Below, piece after piece: positions 27,526-35,978 of a stretch of 64,000 nt of DNA. The notes under the pieces are model-generated. The model searched no databases. It saw nothing but the letters and a program-made list of their open reading frames with translations, and was not told where the DNA came from. The stretch comes from Ktedonobacterales bacterium (lineage in GTDB: Bacteria > Chloroflexota > Ktedonobacteria > Ktedonobacterales > Ktedonobacteraceae), in the NCBI GenBank assembly GCA_027451525.1, contig DAIDJF010000012.1:1-64000 (forward strand). Reading direction: 5' to 3'. Position 1 is the first letter of the stretch. The number at the start of each line of letters is the position of its first letter. The translations under genes and the position numbers were made by a program.

Positions 27526-28020
27526 TTATCCACGATAATTAATAAATTGGAGCGCGACCGGATAATCCTTCTGCTTCAGGGTGCTAATGACTGCTTGCAG
27601 TTCGTCGCGGCTCTTGGCAACAACCCGAACTGTCTCACCCTGTATCTGCGGACGTACCTTGGGGAAGGAGTCGCGAATGAATTTGCTCATCTCCTTGCCT
27701 AATTCTGGCGAGATACCCTGCTGCAGTTGGATGACCTGGCGCACACGCCCGCCGGCCGCGTTCTCCTCCTTACCGGGTTTGAAAATTTTGAGCGGGAGGC
27801 CACGCCGCACCGCTTTGGACTCTAAGATGTCGCGCACGTTTTTCAATGTTAGCGTGCTTTCAGTCATGATGGTGATACCATCTTTGCTGTGCGCTATTTC
27901 CGTATTGGTATCTTTCAGATCGTAGCGTGTCTGCACTTCCCGGCGTACCTGGTCTAATGCATTCACCAGTTCTTGTTCGTCGAACTGCGATACTATATCA
28001 AATGAACACTCTCCTGCCAT
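27526..28020 (-). CDS. YajQ-family nucleotide-binding protein
   Basis: 164 residues, the usual size. N-terminal CSFDIVSQFDEQELVNALDQ and YDLKDTNTEI, and C-terminal LQGETVRVVAKSRDELQAVI match the YajQ/UPF0234 family. Members bind cyclic di-GMP in Xanthomonas and interact with tRNA/rRNA fragments in E. coli; which applies here is unknown. GAGAGGA 5 nt before the ATG. Stands alone, divergent from folD. Confidence 0.92.
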   Translation of the reverse strand: MAGECSFDIVSQFDEQELVNALDQVRREVQTRYDLKDTNTEIAHSKDGITIMTESTLTLKNVRDILESKAVRRGLPLKIFKPGKEENAAGGRVRQVIQLQQGISPELGKEMSKFIRDSFPKVRPQIQGETVRVVAKSRDELQAVISTLKQKDYPVALQFINYRG

Positions 28021-28171
28021 CGAAATCCTCTCTTTGCGCTTCTTTGTAGTACAGAATGGCTAATCTTATGAATAGATAGAAGACAAGCATAGCATATATA
28101 TCTATACCTGAGTATGTTTCAAGCGTACCCTTTTTTGGGCATTGTAGCGTATTTCACGCCATTTTGCCACT

Positions 28172-28193
28172 CTATCCCCCAATTGGGGGCTAG
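28172..28193. promoter_or_regulatory. Near-perfect 22-bp palindrome between yajQ and folD
   Basis: CCCCCAATTGGGGG (28176-28189) is a perfect 14-bp palindrome, and CTA/TAG flank it symmetrically with one non-paired position. It lies in the divergent intergenic region 76 nt before the folD start, so it could be a dimeric repressor site. No matching regulator is recognised. Confidence 0.4.
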
Positions 28194-28268
28194 CGAGGCC
28201 CGTTGCCCACTTCTAAATATGATATGATAAGCAAAAATGTCTCGGTATTGGCAAAGAGAGAGGGATTT

Positions 28269-29105
28269 ATGGGTGCAACTATCTATCAAAGTCATGCATT
28301 GGTGGAACGGTTGAGCGCACAATTGCGCAATGAAGCGGCCCTTTTTCACAATCATTACCAGCGTATGCCACGTCTTGCGCAGATTGTTGTGGGACAAGAT
28401 GCAGCGGCGGCGATCTACAGTCGCCAAGTGATGCAGGCGTGTCGTCGTCTTGGCCTCAGTTGCCTCACGTTGACCTATCCATTCGAGACGACAGAAGAGG
28501 AACTACGCGCCGAGGTTGCGCGTTTGAGCGAGGATGTAACCGTTGATGGTGTCACGTTGCAATTACCTTTGCCGGAGCATATTCGTCAGCGCGTGGTTAT
28601 GGAGGCATTGCGCCCAGAGAAGGATGTTGATGGGCTGGGGCCGCGCAATGCGGGTAATTTGCTGCTTGGTTTCCCAAATTTTATTCCCTCGACCGCCGAT
28701 GCAGTGCGCGTGGTGTTAGATGAAGCGCAAATCAACCTCAAGGGACGGCACGCAGTCGTGGTAGGGCGCAGCAATATGGGTGGCAAGCCGATTGCCCTGG
28801 TGTTGATACAACGCGATGCCACGGTAACAATCTGCCATTCTCACACGCCTGACTTGCAAGAGATTACGCGCGGCGCGGATGTGCTGGTCGTCAGCGTTGG
28901 GCGACCCGCATTGATTACTGCTGAAATGGTAAAGCCAGGCGCGATTGTGTTAGATGCTGGCATCAATATGTTCAACGGGCACATTGTCGGCGATGTTGCG
29001 CATGATGTGCGCGAGGTGGCTTCATTTCTTACGCCTGTTCCCGGCGGCTTAGGACCACTGACCCATCTCACGCTCCTGCGTCACACGCTCATGGGGCCAC
29101 AGTAG
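28269..29105 (+). CDS. FolD-like protein lacking the catalytic lysine
   Basis: 279 residues from the ATG at 28269 (GAGGG upstream); a TTG at 28203 gives an unlikely extension. Homologous throughout to methylenetetrahydrofolate dehydrogenase/cyclohydrolase: GVTLQLPLPEHI, KDVDGL, VVVGRSNMGGKPIA and TPVPGGLGPLT. However, the YVxxK motif holding E. coli Lys54 reads YSRQV here, so residue 54 is valine, and the PCTP motif reads PSTA. Lys54 is required for cyclohydrolase activity in studied enzymes, so the protein may be dehydrogenase-only or non-catalytic. The NAD(P)-binding part looks intact. Confidence 0.85.
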   Translation: MGATIYQSHALVERLSAQLRNEAALFHNHYQRMPRLAQIVVGQDAAAAIYSRQVMQACRRLGLSCLTLTYPFETTEEELRAEVARLSEDVTVDGVTLQLPLPEHIRQRVVMEALRPEKDVDGLGPRNAGNLLLGFPNFIPSTADAVRVVLDEAQINLKGRHAVVVGRSNMGGKPIALVLIQRDATVTICHSHTPDLQEITRGADVLVVSVGRPALITAEMVKPGAIVLDAGINMFNGHIVGDVAHDVREVASFLTPVPGGLGPLTHLTLLRHTLMGPQ

Positions 29106-29247
29106 CGTAGTGGTCGCGAGATTACCACAGGAAGCTTGCTTTTCTCAACCAAATGCTTACCTTTTCTCAACAGTATTGCCATTGCTTGCTGGTAAACTAC
29201 TTAGAAAGTAATAGTTCTTATCTTCAGAAGAGGAGTATAGCACCCGC

Positions 29248-29562
29248 ATGCGCCAGCAATTTAGTAATGAAGAGACCGTTTTACCTGTTGAGCTACCACT
29301 ATGGAGTGCGTTAACCACCAAAGAGCAGATGCGCCGTTTTGAACTGCTGCGCCTCGCGTTTTTCGTGTTGAAACTACGTAAATTGGAACAACGTCAACGC
29401 GAGGGGCAGGATGCGACCAAAGAAGGGCAGTCACCACTTCATGCCGAGCATGAATTTCGCTGCAGCCTTCTGCGCCATGTTATTTTTCAGCAGATGATTA
29501 CGCTTTCATCGTTAGACGCGCACGAGCAAGCAATGGAGTTGATTAGCATGTGCCGTCTCTAA
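29248..29562 (+). CDS. Small hypothetical protein, 104 residues
   Basis: Not recognised. Highly charged and helical, with ELLRLAFFVLKLRKLEQRQREG in the middle suggesting an amphipathic or coiled segment. No signal peptide, no cysteine motif. A GAGGAG lies 12 nt before the ATG, longer than ideal. The stop is 12 nt from the 3' end of the convergent XPB-like gene. Codon composition matches neighbours, so it is probably a real gene. Confidence 0.6.
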   Translation: MRQQFSNEETVLPVELPLWSALTTKEQMRRFELLRLAFFVLKLRKLEQRQREGQDATKEGQSPLHAEHEFRCSLLRHVIFQQMITLSSLDAHEQAMELISMCRL

Positions 29563-29574
29563 GCGAAGGGCGTG

Positions 29575-31824
29575 CTAGTATCTATGGGCACGTTCGACAC
29601 TGTTGATTTGCCCACTGATGTGAAGCGCGATCTCCTCTTTATTGAGTGTGCGCTGTACCTGATTGATATCACAGTAAGCCGCGACTGCTAGTGGGCCAAT
29701 GCGGCGTGGGCGTAAGGCTTTAAAACGCGCCGCGCTACATATCTCATCCGCCAAAGCCTCACTGGAAACCTCAAGGAGAAGCACCTGCGAGACTCGTGCC
29801 CCTTTATAGCCACGTGACCAGTCCTGAAGCGTATATTCGACATTTTGGGGCAGGTCTTTCTGGCTATGGCTACGTAGCGTTGTGAGAATTGTGTCGATAG
29901 TCACGCCCGCACTCATCCCACGTAGGAGTGATGTGCGCGTGAGCAGCAGACGACTGACTTGACCTGCGTGTTGCAACTGCGCGAAAGGCAACAGGGCATA
30001 GAGCGTTGTAATATCTTCTTCAAGCAGTAATAGCTCAAAATTTGGTTGGACGATGAGCGAGCGGCGTGTGAGTTGTGCTGGATCATCCTGATCGTGCGTG
30101 AGTTGTGTTTGGGTCAGGACCGCGGCCCCCAACGCCGTGAGCTGAAATGCATCGGGAGCAAGGATGATCTCCTCGTCGTCGTCGTCCTCAGAGGCCCGCT
30201 TCTTTTTGAGGTCGCCAAGATTGACAATACCAAAATCATAGAGCGATGAAGCCAGCAACCCTTTATAGACCTCACCGTCGGCCTGCATCCATTTCGCGTG
30301 GTCCTCAATATAGCTTGCCTTACTCGGATGGCGGTATGTGGTGTTATAGAGTGCGACGGGTTCCTCTTTATAGATGAGTTCGAGGAGCGATGGAATGCTA
30401 TACCAGCGTCCTGGCTGGCATTGGCGCAGATATTTGAGGAGGAGCGCGCGTCCCTGTTTAGGCGTCCAGGCATAGGTATCCCAGACGTTGTAGGCCCGCT
30501 GAAAATATTCGCCATAGAGGTCTAGCCAGATGGTACTGTCCTGCCACTGTTGGAGTAGCATTTGTGTCTGCTCTTGTAGTGTTAAGCTGGTCCAGGTATC
30601 TATCGTAACGCTTACTTCGTATGTCGGTTTCATATCCTGCAATGGCGGGGGTGGACAGTGAATGAGTTCTAATTCGCTGGCAAATGCGAACAACATATCG
30701 ATGTAGTGGTTCTCTCCATCATATTGGTAGCGCGGAAGCGCGCGCAAGGCGGACTGAATTTTCTGCGCGAAGCGTTTATGCAAGCGACCCGCTTGTGTTG
30801 GTTGCAGTGCTTGCTGATACGTTGCGCTGATAATAGTGACCAGATCATATTGCACCTTTGGCTCGCCGGGTCTAACAATCGGCGGCTCGTCGATTGTCTG
30901 CAGGCGCGCAGGTGGAGGCTCTCTAAAGGCATCCTCCAGTGCCGCACAGAGGATGGGGTGAAGATTAGCGGGTACAAAGAGAGCCCGTTTCCCCGTTTTG
31001 AGCATGCAATCGAAGGCCAGTCCTTGCGTGGTGAGCGCGATGATGAGTGTGAAGAGATTTGTGTCATCATATTTGGTATGCTGGCGCACATCATCCATGC
31101 TGGCCTGTCGGCCCTGTGTATAAAACCACTGGAGGAAATCACGTATTTCGGGCGAAAGGCGTTGAATAGCAGTGATAATGGTAGCAGGACGCATAAATTC
31201 ACTGGCAATGAGTTGGCGCATTGTGGCGAGAGGAATGTACGATGAGCTGTAGGGAGTGTAGGCATGAGGATCAAAGAAATTATTAGCGGTTATGATATGT
31301 GAGAGTGGAGCAGACTGCAAGGTGGCGAGCAGTTCAGCGTGCGTCATATCAACAGGGCTGGTGGTGCTTGCGAAGATTTCACGGCCTGTTTCATAGCCTT
31401 GGATGACCAGTGGTTTATACGGAAAGATAAAGGGTGTTGGCGTGGCTTTTTTGTTGGTGCGTGTTATCTTGCTTAAATCCTCGCGTATCTCTTCATAGAT
31501 TAAGGCGTAGCTGATGAGCTTATTGAACGCAACCTCATAACGCTCAGCCGACAGGTTGACCTTATCTTGAAGTTTTGCCCCTTCTATACCATTGCGATTG
31601 TGCGGTTTCAGGAGGGCGTAGAATAGTTCGCGCTCATCCTCTGTGAGATGTTCCCAGACGAAGCGCAGGGCGACGGGATTATTCGTCAGCTCCGAAATGC
31701 GCGTAATATGAATTTTCGCGGGATGATGCTGATCGTCTGCTTCTTTGCTTAATCCCCAGAGACGATAAATCTGACGAAGCTGCTCGTCAGTGCATGTATC
31801 CAATAATTCTTCTAAACTTTTCAA
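29575..31824 (-). CDS. XPB/Ssl2 helicase-associated-domain protein without helicase motifs
   Basis: 749 residues. The C-terminal third contains the Helicase_C_3-type signature found next to XPB helicases: SLIVQPNFELLLLEEDI, LTRTSLLRGMSAGVTIDTIL and LPQNVEYTLQDWSRGY. The N-terminal part (1-120) has a helical domain with LSxxR-type winged-helix character. No Walker A or DEAH motif exists anywhere, so it is a stand-alone accessory protein, possibly in DNA repair or transcription. Start is TTG at 31824, confirmed by GGAG 10 nt upstream overlapping the end of ispH. ispH stops 7 nt before, indicating coupled translation. Confidence 0.78.
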   Translation of the reverse strand: MKSLEELLDTCTDEQLRQIYRLWGLSKEADDQHHPAKIHITRISELTNNPVALRFVWEHLTEDERELFYALLKPHNRNGIEGAKLQDKVNLSAERYEVAFNKLISYALIYEEIREDLSKITRTNKKATPTPFIFPYKPLVIQGYETGREIFASTTSPVDMTHAELLATLQSAPLSHIITANNFFDPHAYTPYSSSYIPLATMRQLIASEFMRPATIITAIQRLSPEIRDFLQWFYTQGRQASMDDVRQHTKYDDTNLFTLIIALTTQGLAFDCMLKTGKRALFVPANLHPILCAALEDAFREPPPARLQTIDEPPIVRPGEPKVQYDLVTIISATYQQALQPTQAGRLHKRFAQKIQSALRALPRYQYDGENHYIDMLFAFASELELIHCPPPPLQDMKPTYEVSVTIDTWTSLTLQEQTQMLLQQWQDSTIWLDLYGEYFQRAYNVWDTYAWTPKQGRALLLKYLRQCQPGRWYSIPSLLELIYKEEPVALYNTTYRHPSKASYIEDHAKWMQADGEVYKGLLASSLYDFGIVNLGDLKKKRASEDDDDEEIILAPDAFQLTALGAAVLTQTQLTHDQDDPAQLTRRSLIVQPNFELLLLEEDITTLYALLPFAQLQHAGQVSRLLLTRTSLLRGMSAGVTIDTILTTLRSHSQKDLPQNVEYTLQDWSRGYKGARVSQVLLLEVSSEALADEICSAARFKALRPRRIGPLAVAAYCDINQVQRTLNKEEIALHISGQINSVERAHRY

Positions 31825-31831
31825 CGCTTTA

Positions 31832-32737
31832 TTACTCCGTTGAGGTGGCTGTTTCCGTTTCTAACTGATATTGTTCGAGAAAGCGGATAACCTCGCGTGT
31901 TAATTGACTAGGGGTTGAGGCCCCTGCTGTGACTGCGATGCGCTTCTTGCCATGAAGCCACGCTGTTTGTAGCTGTGAGAGGTCTTCGATACGCACAGCA
32001 GGAACGCCCGCCAGTTCCTCTGAGACCTGTACGAGTCGGTTTGTATTGTTGCTTTTGGGATCACCCACCACAATCGTTAAATCAGCCCCTTTAGCTTGTG
32101 CCACGACGGCCTCTTGACGATTCTGCGTAGCCGCGCAGATGTCAATGTGCACCTCGGCCTGTGGATAGCGCGTTTTAATATACTGCACAACGCGATGTGT
32201 ATCCCATTGTGAAAGCGTGGTCTGGGTGGAGACCGCTAATTTGCGCTGCTGCTCGGAGGAGAGCGTAAGGGCATCGACATCAGCCTCGGTTTCGATCAGA
32301 CTGATATGCCCTGGGACCTCGCCCATGACCCCTTCCGGCTCTGGATGACCCTTTTTGCCGATATAGAGAATGTAATAGCCTTGCGTTACCAGTTTGCGCA
32401 CAAGATCATGCGTGACTGTCACATCGGGACAGGTAGCGTCGATGCAGTAAAGGCCGCGTTCCTGCGCTCGCTGTTTGACCAGAGGAGCGACGCCGTGCGC
32501 GGTAAAAATCACGGTTCCCTCTGTGACCTGCTCTAGAATACTTACGCGGTCGGGACCATCCAACGTGATAATACCAAGCTGGCTAAGCTCGTCAATCGCG
32601 TGTCGGTTATGAATAATCTGACCGATAATATGAATAGGGCGCGGGAGACTTGGATCTTTGGCAGCCTTGCGCGCAGCCGTTAATGCGTCAACAACGCCGT
32701 AGCAGTAGCCACGGGGAGAGATTTTGATTACTTCCAT
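31832..32737 (-). CDS. ispH: 4-hydroxy-3-methylbut-2-enyl diphosphate reductase
   Basis: Last step of the MEP isoprenoid pathway, producing IPP and DMAPP with a [4Fe-4S] cluster. The three cluster cysteines are present: PRGYCYGV (Cys12), YCIDATCPDVT and DICAATQNRQ. HGV and TxxTLSQWDT motifs are also present. ATG at 32737 with AAAGAGA before it; the longer frame from 32785 adds 16 unrelated residues. 301 residues, family-typical. Followed after 7 nt by the XPB-like gene. Confidence 0.96.
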   Translation of the reverse strand: MEVIKISPRGYCYGVVDALTAARKAAKDPSLPRPIHIIGQIIHNRHAIDELSQLGIITLDGPDRVSILEQVTEGTVIFTAHGVAPLVKQRAQERGLYCIDATCPDVTVTHDLVRKLVTQGYYILYIGKKGHPEPEGVMGEVPGHISLIETEADVDALTLSSEQQRKLAVSTQTTLSQWDTHRVVQYIKTRYPQAEVHIDICAATQNRQEAVVAQAKGADLTIVVGDPKSNNTNRLVQVSEELAGVPAVRIEDLSQLQTAWLHGKKRIAVTAGASTPSQLTREVIRFLEQYQLETETATSTE

Positions 32738-32827
32738 TGTTTTCTCTTTATATGTCAAGACCGGATCTATCTCCATAGCGTACATTTCTATGAGGAGACG
32801 GGTTTCTATCCGAGTATATCACATCTT

Positions 32828-33262
32828 TCAAGATGCCTGTCTTGCCTGACGCTTCGCCAGAATATGGCGCAGGTCCTCAGGGGTATACAGGCATACGGCT
32901 GGTAAGAGTCCAGCTAACTCTTCCACCGAATTAGAGCATGCCAGATCAAAGATGACCAACGGCGTACGCCGTCTGTCACATCCTCTGGCAACCGTTGCTG
33001 CCGTGAGCATGGGAAAGACACACCCCTCTGGTGTCTTGCGCAACGGTTTGGGCATACTGATGAGCAGGTGTATGGATGGTAAAAGCGGCGAAACATGCGT
33101 TGGTGTCTCTTCTTGATACACTTGTTTCATGCCTGCTGCATAAAGCAGAGAGGCATATGATCGTCGTTGCTCTTCAGGTCCAATCAATAGGGCTGAACGA
33201 CCGTACAGACCGCCCAGGCATGCATCTGCAATAGATACAACCTGTGGTGCGATGTACCGCAT
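32828..33262 (-). CDS. Stand-alone glutamyl-tRNA-reductase-like nucleotide-binding domain
   Basis: 144 residues. SALLIGPEEQRRSYASLLYAAG resembles the Rossmann loop of HemA (VLLIGAGEM...), and TPLVIFDLACSNSVEELAG with VCLYTPEDLRHIL matches HemA's LIDLAVPRDIDP...LYDIDDL region. The catalytic N-terminal domain with the active-site cysteine and the dimerisation helix are missing, so it cannot reduce glutamyl-tRNA. GAGGAG precedes the ATG, and the frame is open, so it is probably expressed. Either a decayed hemA or a co-opted domain, as with siroheme-type fusions. Upstream of ispH on the same strand. Confidence 0.55.
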   Translation of the reverse strand: MRYIAPQVVSIADACLGGLYGRSALLIGPEEQRRSYASLLYAAGMKQVYQEETPTHVSPLLPSIHLLISMPKPLRKTPEGCVFPMLTAATVARGCDRRRTPLVIFDLACSNSVEELAGLLPAVCLYTPEDLRHILAKRQARQAS

Positions 33263-33907
33263 TCATCTTCTCCTCTACCACAATAGGAAACAGTCGGTGC
33301 CTGTATAACAGGCATTCATTATCATACTATAGCAAATGCTGTCGATACTATTGTAGAGCCATCCCTATTCTGGTTCTGCCTCTGGCAGATACAACGAAAA
33401 ATGTGCAGATATCTTACTTTTTCAAGAGATTCCCTACTTTTGGGGGGTAGATATCTAGAAAAAGGAGGTGTTTCATGCTATACTTTGGCTTATGAATGGT
33501 GGGTCTAAAGGGTGATGTTCTTCATAACGGCATGAAGCATCGTTTCTGGCAGAAAGAAAGGTGGAGAGGGCATGCAAGGAGAAAAACTTCGTACAATCCC
33601 TCTGTCAATGTGCTTCATAACATTGCAATGTGTCATTGCTTTACCATTGTTCTGCCGTTGCTTTGTATACCATAACAATGCAGTATCACTGATGTTCAGC
33701 AGTCTTTAGCTGAAAAAAAGTTTTTGTCATATCTTCAGGTAGAAGAAGTTCTTGGCGTGCAGGAACGATTTGTACCTGTACACCATTGCTTTTCCCTTGG
33801 TATTATGAAAATGGACAAGAACGACTCCGATAGAAGCTAAAGTATTTGTTGGTCAGTTCTCTTGAGTGTAGGGCAGTGTATTTGATCCTCAGTGAAAGGT
33901 CACGATC
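33263..33907. other. 645-bp AT-rich intergenic region
   Basis: No well-supported gene. At 33475-33495 a perfect AAAGGAGGTG precedes a six-codon frame (MLYFGL). A possible 45-codon frame follows at 33572. Many CATTGC/GCAATG direct and inverted fragments occur at 33600-33680. It must also contain the promoter of the receiver gene and the 5' region of the GluTR-like gene. Confidence 0.5.
33572..33709 (+). CDS. Possible 45-residue cysteine-rich hydrophobic peptide
   Basis: ATG preceded by GGTGGAGAGGG; the frame reads MQGEKLRTIPLSMCFITLQC and continues hydrophobic with four cysteines, ending at TAG. No homolog recognised. It overlaps a 59-codon frame in another phase, so neither is secure. Offered only because the ribosome-binding site is good. 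Confidence 0.25.
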   Translation: MQGEKLRTIPLSMCFITLQCVIALPLFCRCFVYHNNAVSLMFSSL

Positions 33908-34318
33908 ATGGTAAGGATACTGATTGTAGATGATGATAAGGCTATTCGCGAAATGGGACGTATGATGTTTGAGTATGCTGGCTATGAGGTGGTGGAGGCA
34001 AAGAACGGTATGGAGGCATTGCGCATCCTGCGGACCTCTTCCGAGCAATTTATTGTGCTGCTTGATCTGCTGATGCCAACAATGAATGGACTGGATATGT
34101 TACAGTGTGTGCTGGCTGAGCCTACTTTGTCAAAGCGGCATGGTTATGTGTTGGTAACAGCAAGCCGGGATATATCGATGTTTATGAGTGAGAGGATAAA
34201 CAAGACACTCACATTTGCTCTCATGAGTAAACCCTTTGAGATGGATGCGATTTTAGCTCTTGTCGGGGATATAGTGCAGCGTATCGTGCCATTAGAAACG
34301 GCGGTAGCATACTGTTAG
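33908..34318 (+). CDS. Single-domain response regulator (CheY-like)
   Basis: 136 residues, receiver domain only. Acidic triad DDD at 8-10, phospho-acceptor Asp near 53 (LLDLLMPTMNG), switch Thr/Ser in LVTAS and Lys in LMSKPFEM. No output domain, so it must act through protein contact, for example as a phosphorelay intermediate. No kinase gene is adjacent. GAAAGGT precedes the ATG, and an intrinsic terminator follows. Monocistronic. Confidence 0.9.
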   Translation: MVRILIVDDDKAIREMGRMMFEYAGYEVVEAKNGMEALRILRTSSEQFIVLLDLLMPTMNGLDMLQCVLAEPTLSKRHGYVLVTASRDISMFMSERINKTLTFALMSKPFEMDAILALVGDIVQRIVPLETAVAYC

Positions 34319-34352
34319 CCTCTGGGAATTGCCAATTCTTCTTTCTTTTTAT

Positions 34353-34398
34353 GCAGCGTATTGTGGCAAGGAAGACACAGGTACGCTGCTATTTTTTT
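34353..34398 (+). terminator. Intrinsic terminator of the receiver gene
   Basis: GCAGCGTA (34353-34360) pairs with TACGCTGC (34382-34389), followed by TATTTTTTT. It is 35 nt after the stop codon. Confidence 0.7.
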
Positions 34399-34488
34399 GT
34401 GCCGATTGCCACTTTGGGGACGTAAAAAAAGAAAAGGAAAGAAGGTAGAAGCAATAGCAGTAGCTAAATTGAAAGGAAGTCTTGCTGT

Positions 34489-35166
34489 ATGTGTGGTCGC
34501 TATACATTAACTGTTGATATGGAGCAGGTGGCGCGCACGTTTCATACGACGCCAGTCTCCCAAAACACGGTAGCGGAGAGTGGACATCGCTATAATATTG
34601 CCCCGACGCAGCAGGTAGTGACGGTTACAAGGGAAGGCCAAGAAGAGCAGCGGCAGTTGGCTCTGATGCGTTGGGGCTTGGTTCCCTCGTGGGCTAAGGA
34701 CGAGACGATTGGGGCGAAGATGATCAATGCGCGGGCCGAGACGTTAGCAGAGAAACCGAGTTTTAAGCGGTTATTGCGTTCACGTCGTTGCCTGATTGTT
34801 GCCGATGGTTTTTACGAATGGAAGCAAGAGGCTCATGGGAAGGTTCCCATGTATATCACGCTGAAAACGGGCGCGCTCTTTGCCTTTGCTGGTTTGTGGG
34901 ATGAATGGAAGCATCCCTCTGGCGACTTCTGGCGTACCTGCACGATTATTACCACCAATGCAAATCCGCTTGTCGCGTCTATTCATGACCGAATGCCTGT
35001 GATCTTAGCGCTCGATGCCTGTACGACATGGCTAAGTGGGCAGATGCATGATGAGCAGACCTTGCAGTCGTTGCTCGTTCCCTATCCAGCAGAGGAGATG
35101 GCGACGCGCCCTGTTTCCAAACTGGTCAATAACCCGCGCTATGACAGTGCTGAGCTAATTGCTTAG
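34489..35166 (+). CDS. SRAP-domain protein (HMCES/YedK family)
   Basis: Forms a covalent thiazolidine crosslink with abasic sites in single-stranded DNA and so protects replication forks. The catalytic Cys2 is right after the initiator Met (MCGRYTLT). The other active-site residues are present: Asn in NARAETL, Glu in DGFYEWKQ and His in SIHDRMPVIL. 225 residues, typical. AAAGGAAG upstream. The last bases overlap the stop of the convergent bioY gene by 3 nt. No LexA-like box was seen in front. Confidence 0.95.
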   Translation: MCGRYTLTVDMEQVARTFHTTPVSQNTVAESGHRYNIAPTQQVVTVTREGQEEQRQLALMRWGLVPSWAKDETIGAKMINARAETLAEKPSFKRLLRSRRCLIVADGFYEWKQEAHGKVPMYITLKTGALFAFAGLWDEWKHPSGDFWRTCTIITTNANPLVASIHDRMPVILALDACTTWLSGQMHDEQTLQSLLVPYPAEEMATRPVSKLVNNPRYDSAELIA

Positions 35167-35771
35167 CGCATGGTGGCTGAGAAGCGGCGTAGAATTTGCC
35201 AGAGTGAAGGCAAGAGGGCAGCGGCGATGACCACTTTGACCAGATCACCCGCGATAAACGGTAACATGCCCTCAATGATTGCCTGCATCAGGCTGAGATG
35301 GTAGGCAACGGCAAGCCAGGACACGCCAATCACGTAGATGATAAGGATACCGGGCAGCATTGCCAGCGTAGAGGTCAGGAAGCGGCGATCCAGTCCCCGT
35401 TCACAGAGCCATCCGACTACAAAACAGGCGATGGGATATGACCAGAGATAGCCTGCACTTGGACCGAGCAGGTAAAGCAGACCGCCGCCTTTTGCGAAGA
35501 CTGGCAGCCCCGTCGCCCCCTCGATGAGGTAGAGCAGAGCCGCGAGGGCACCGCGCTTGCTGCCGAGTGCCGCGCCAATCAGCACAACCGCGAGTGGTTG
35601 CAGCGTGAACGGAATTGGCGTAAATGGGAGCGGAATGCTCACGTGCGCGGAGAGCGCGAACAGAATGCTGCTGCCAACGACTAACAGGCTATCGCGCAGT
35701 AGAGCGGCACGCCGTGAGAGACGTGCTGGGACAAGATAATCGGCCAGTGTTGTACCAGGGGCAATTGCCAT
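35163..35771 (-). CDS. bioY: BioY biotin transporter (ECF S-component)
   Basis: 202 residues with about six TM helices. BioY signatures include LPFTPIPFTLQPLAVVLIGAALG, YLIEGATGLPVFAKGGG, LLGPSAGYLWSYP and FIAGDLVKVVIA. It captures biotin; the energy-coupling module (EcfA/T) is not encoded nearby, so it may work alone or with a shared module elsewhere. AAAGGAG before the ATG. Divergent from the next membrane protein; a GTGAGA/TCTCAC inverted repeat in the leader may be its operator. Confidence 0.93.
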   Translation of the reverse strand: MAIAPGTTLADYLVPARLSRRAALLRDSLLVVGSSILFALSAHVSIPLPFTPIPFTLQPLAVVLIGAALGSKRGALAALLYLIEGATGLPVFAKGGGLLYLLGPSAGYLWSYPIACFVVGWLCERGLDRRFLTSTLAMLPGILIIYVIGVSWLAVAYHLSLMQAIIEGMLPFIAGDLVKVVIAAALLPSLWQILRRFSATMR

Positions 35772-35800
35772 GAAATAACTCCTTTACTGTATACCTTGTT

Positions 35801-35835
35801 GTGAGATGAGATAAATTCTCACGACATCTATTATA
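35801..35835 (-). promoter_or_regulatory. Probable bioY -10 box and operator-like inverted repeat
   Basis: A perfect TATAAT (minus strand, 35830-35835) is followed downstream by GTGAGA (35817-35822) and TCTCAC (35801-35806), 6-bp arms around the expected transcription start. The -35 region is poor. The site does not match the BirA consensus that I know. Confidence 0.4.
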
Positions 35836-35978
35836 TCCAATTAGCTTGCTCTTTGCTTCATAACCTTGCTTGCCAGAGCAGGCAACGTGACGATGTCTTC
35901 GTGTGGAAGAACGTGATATTATATGCAGAAAGGTGCTATTGAACGCGCACTACTCACGTATAAGGTCAGGACGATGAC

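Noticed and set aside
27373-27702. 109-codon plus-strand ORF
   Set aside because: Half of it is antisense to yajQ, and the rest is an intergenic tract without a ribosome-binding site.
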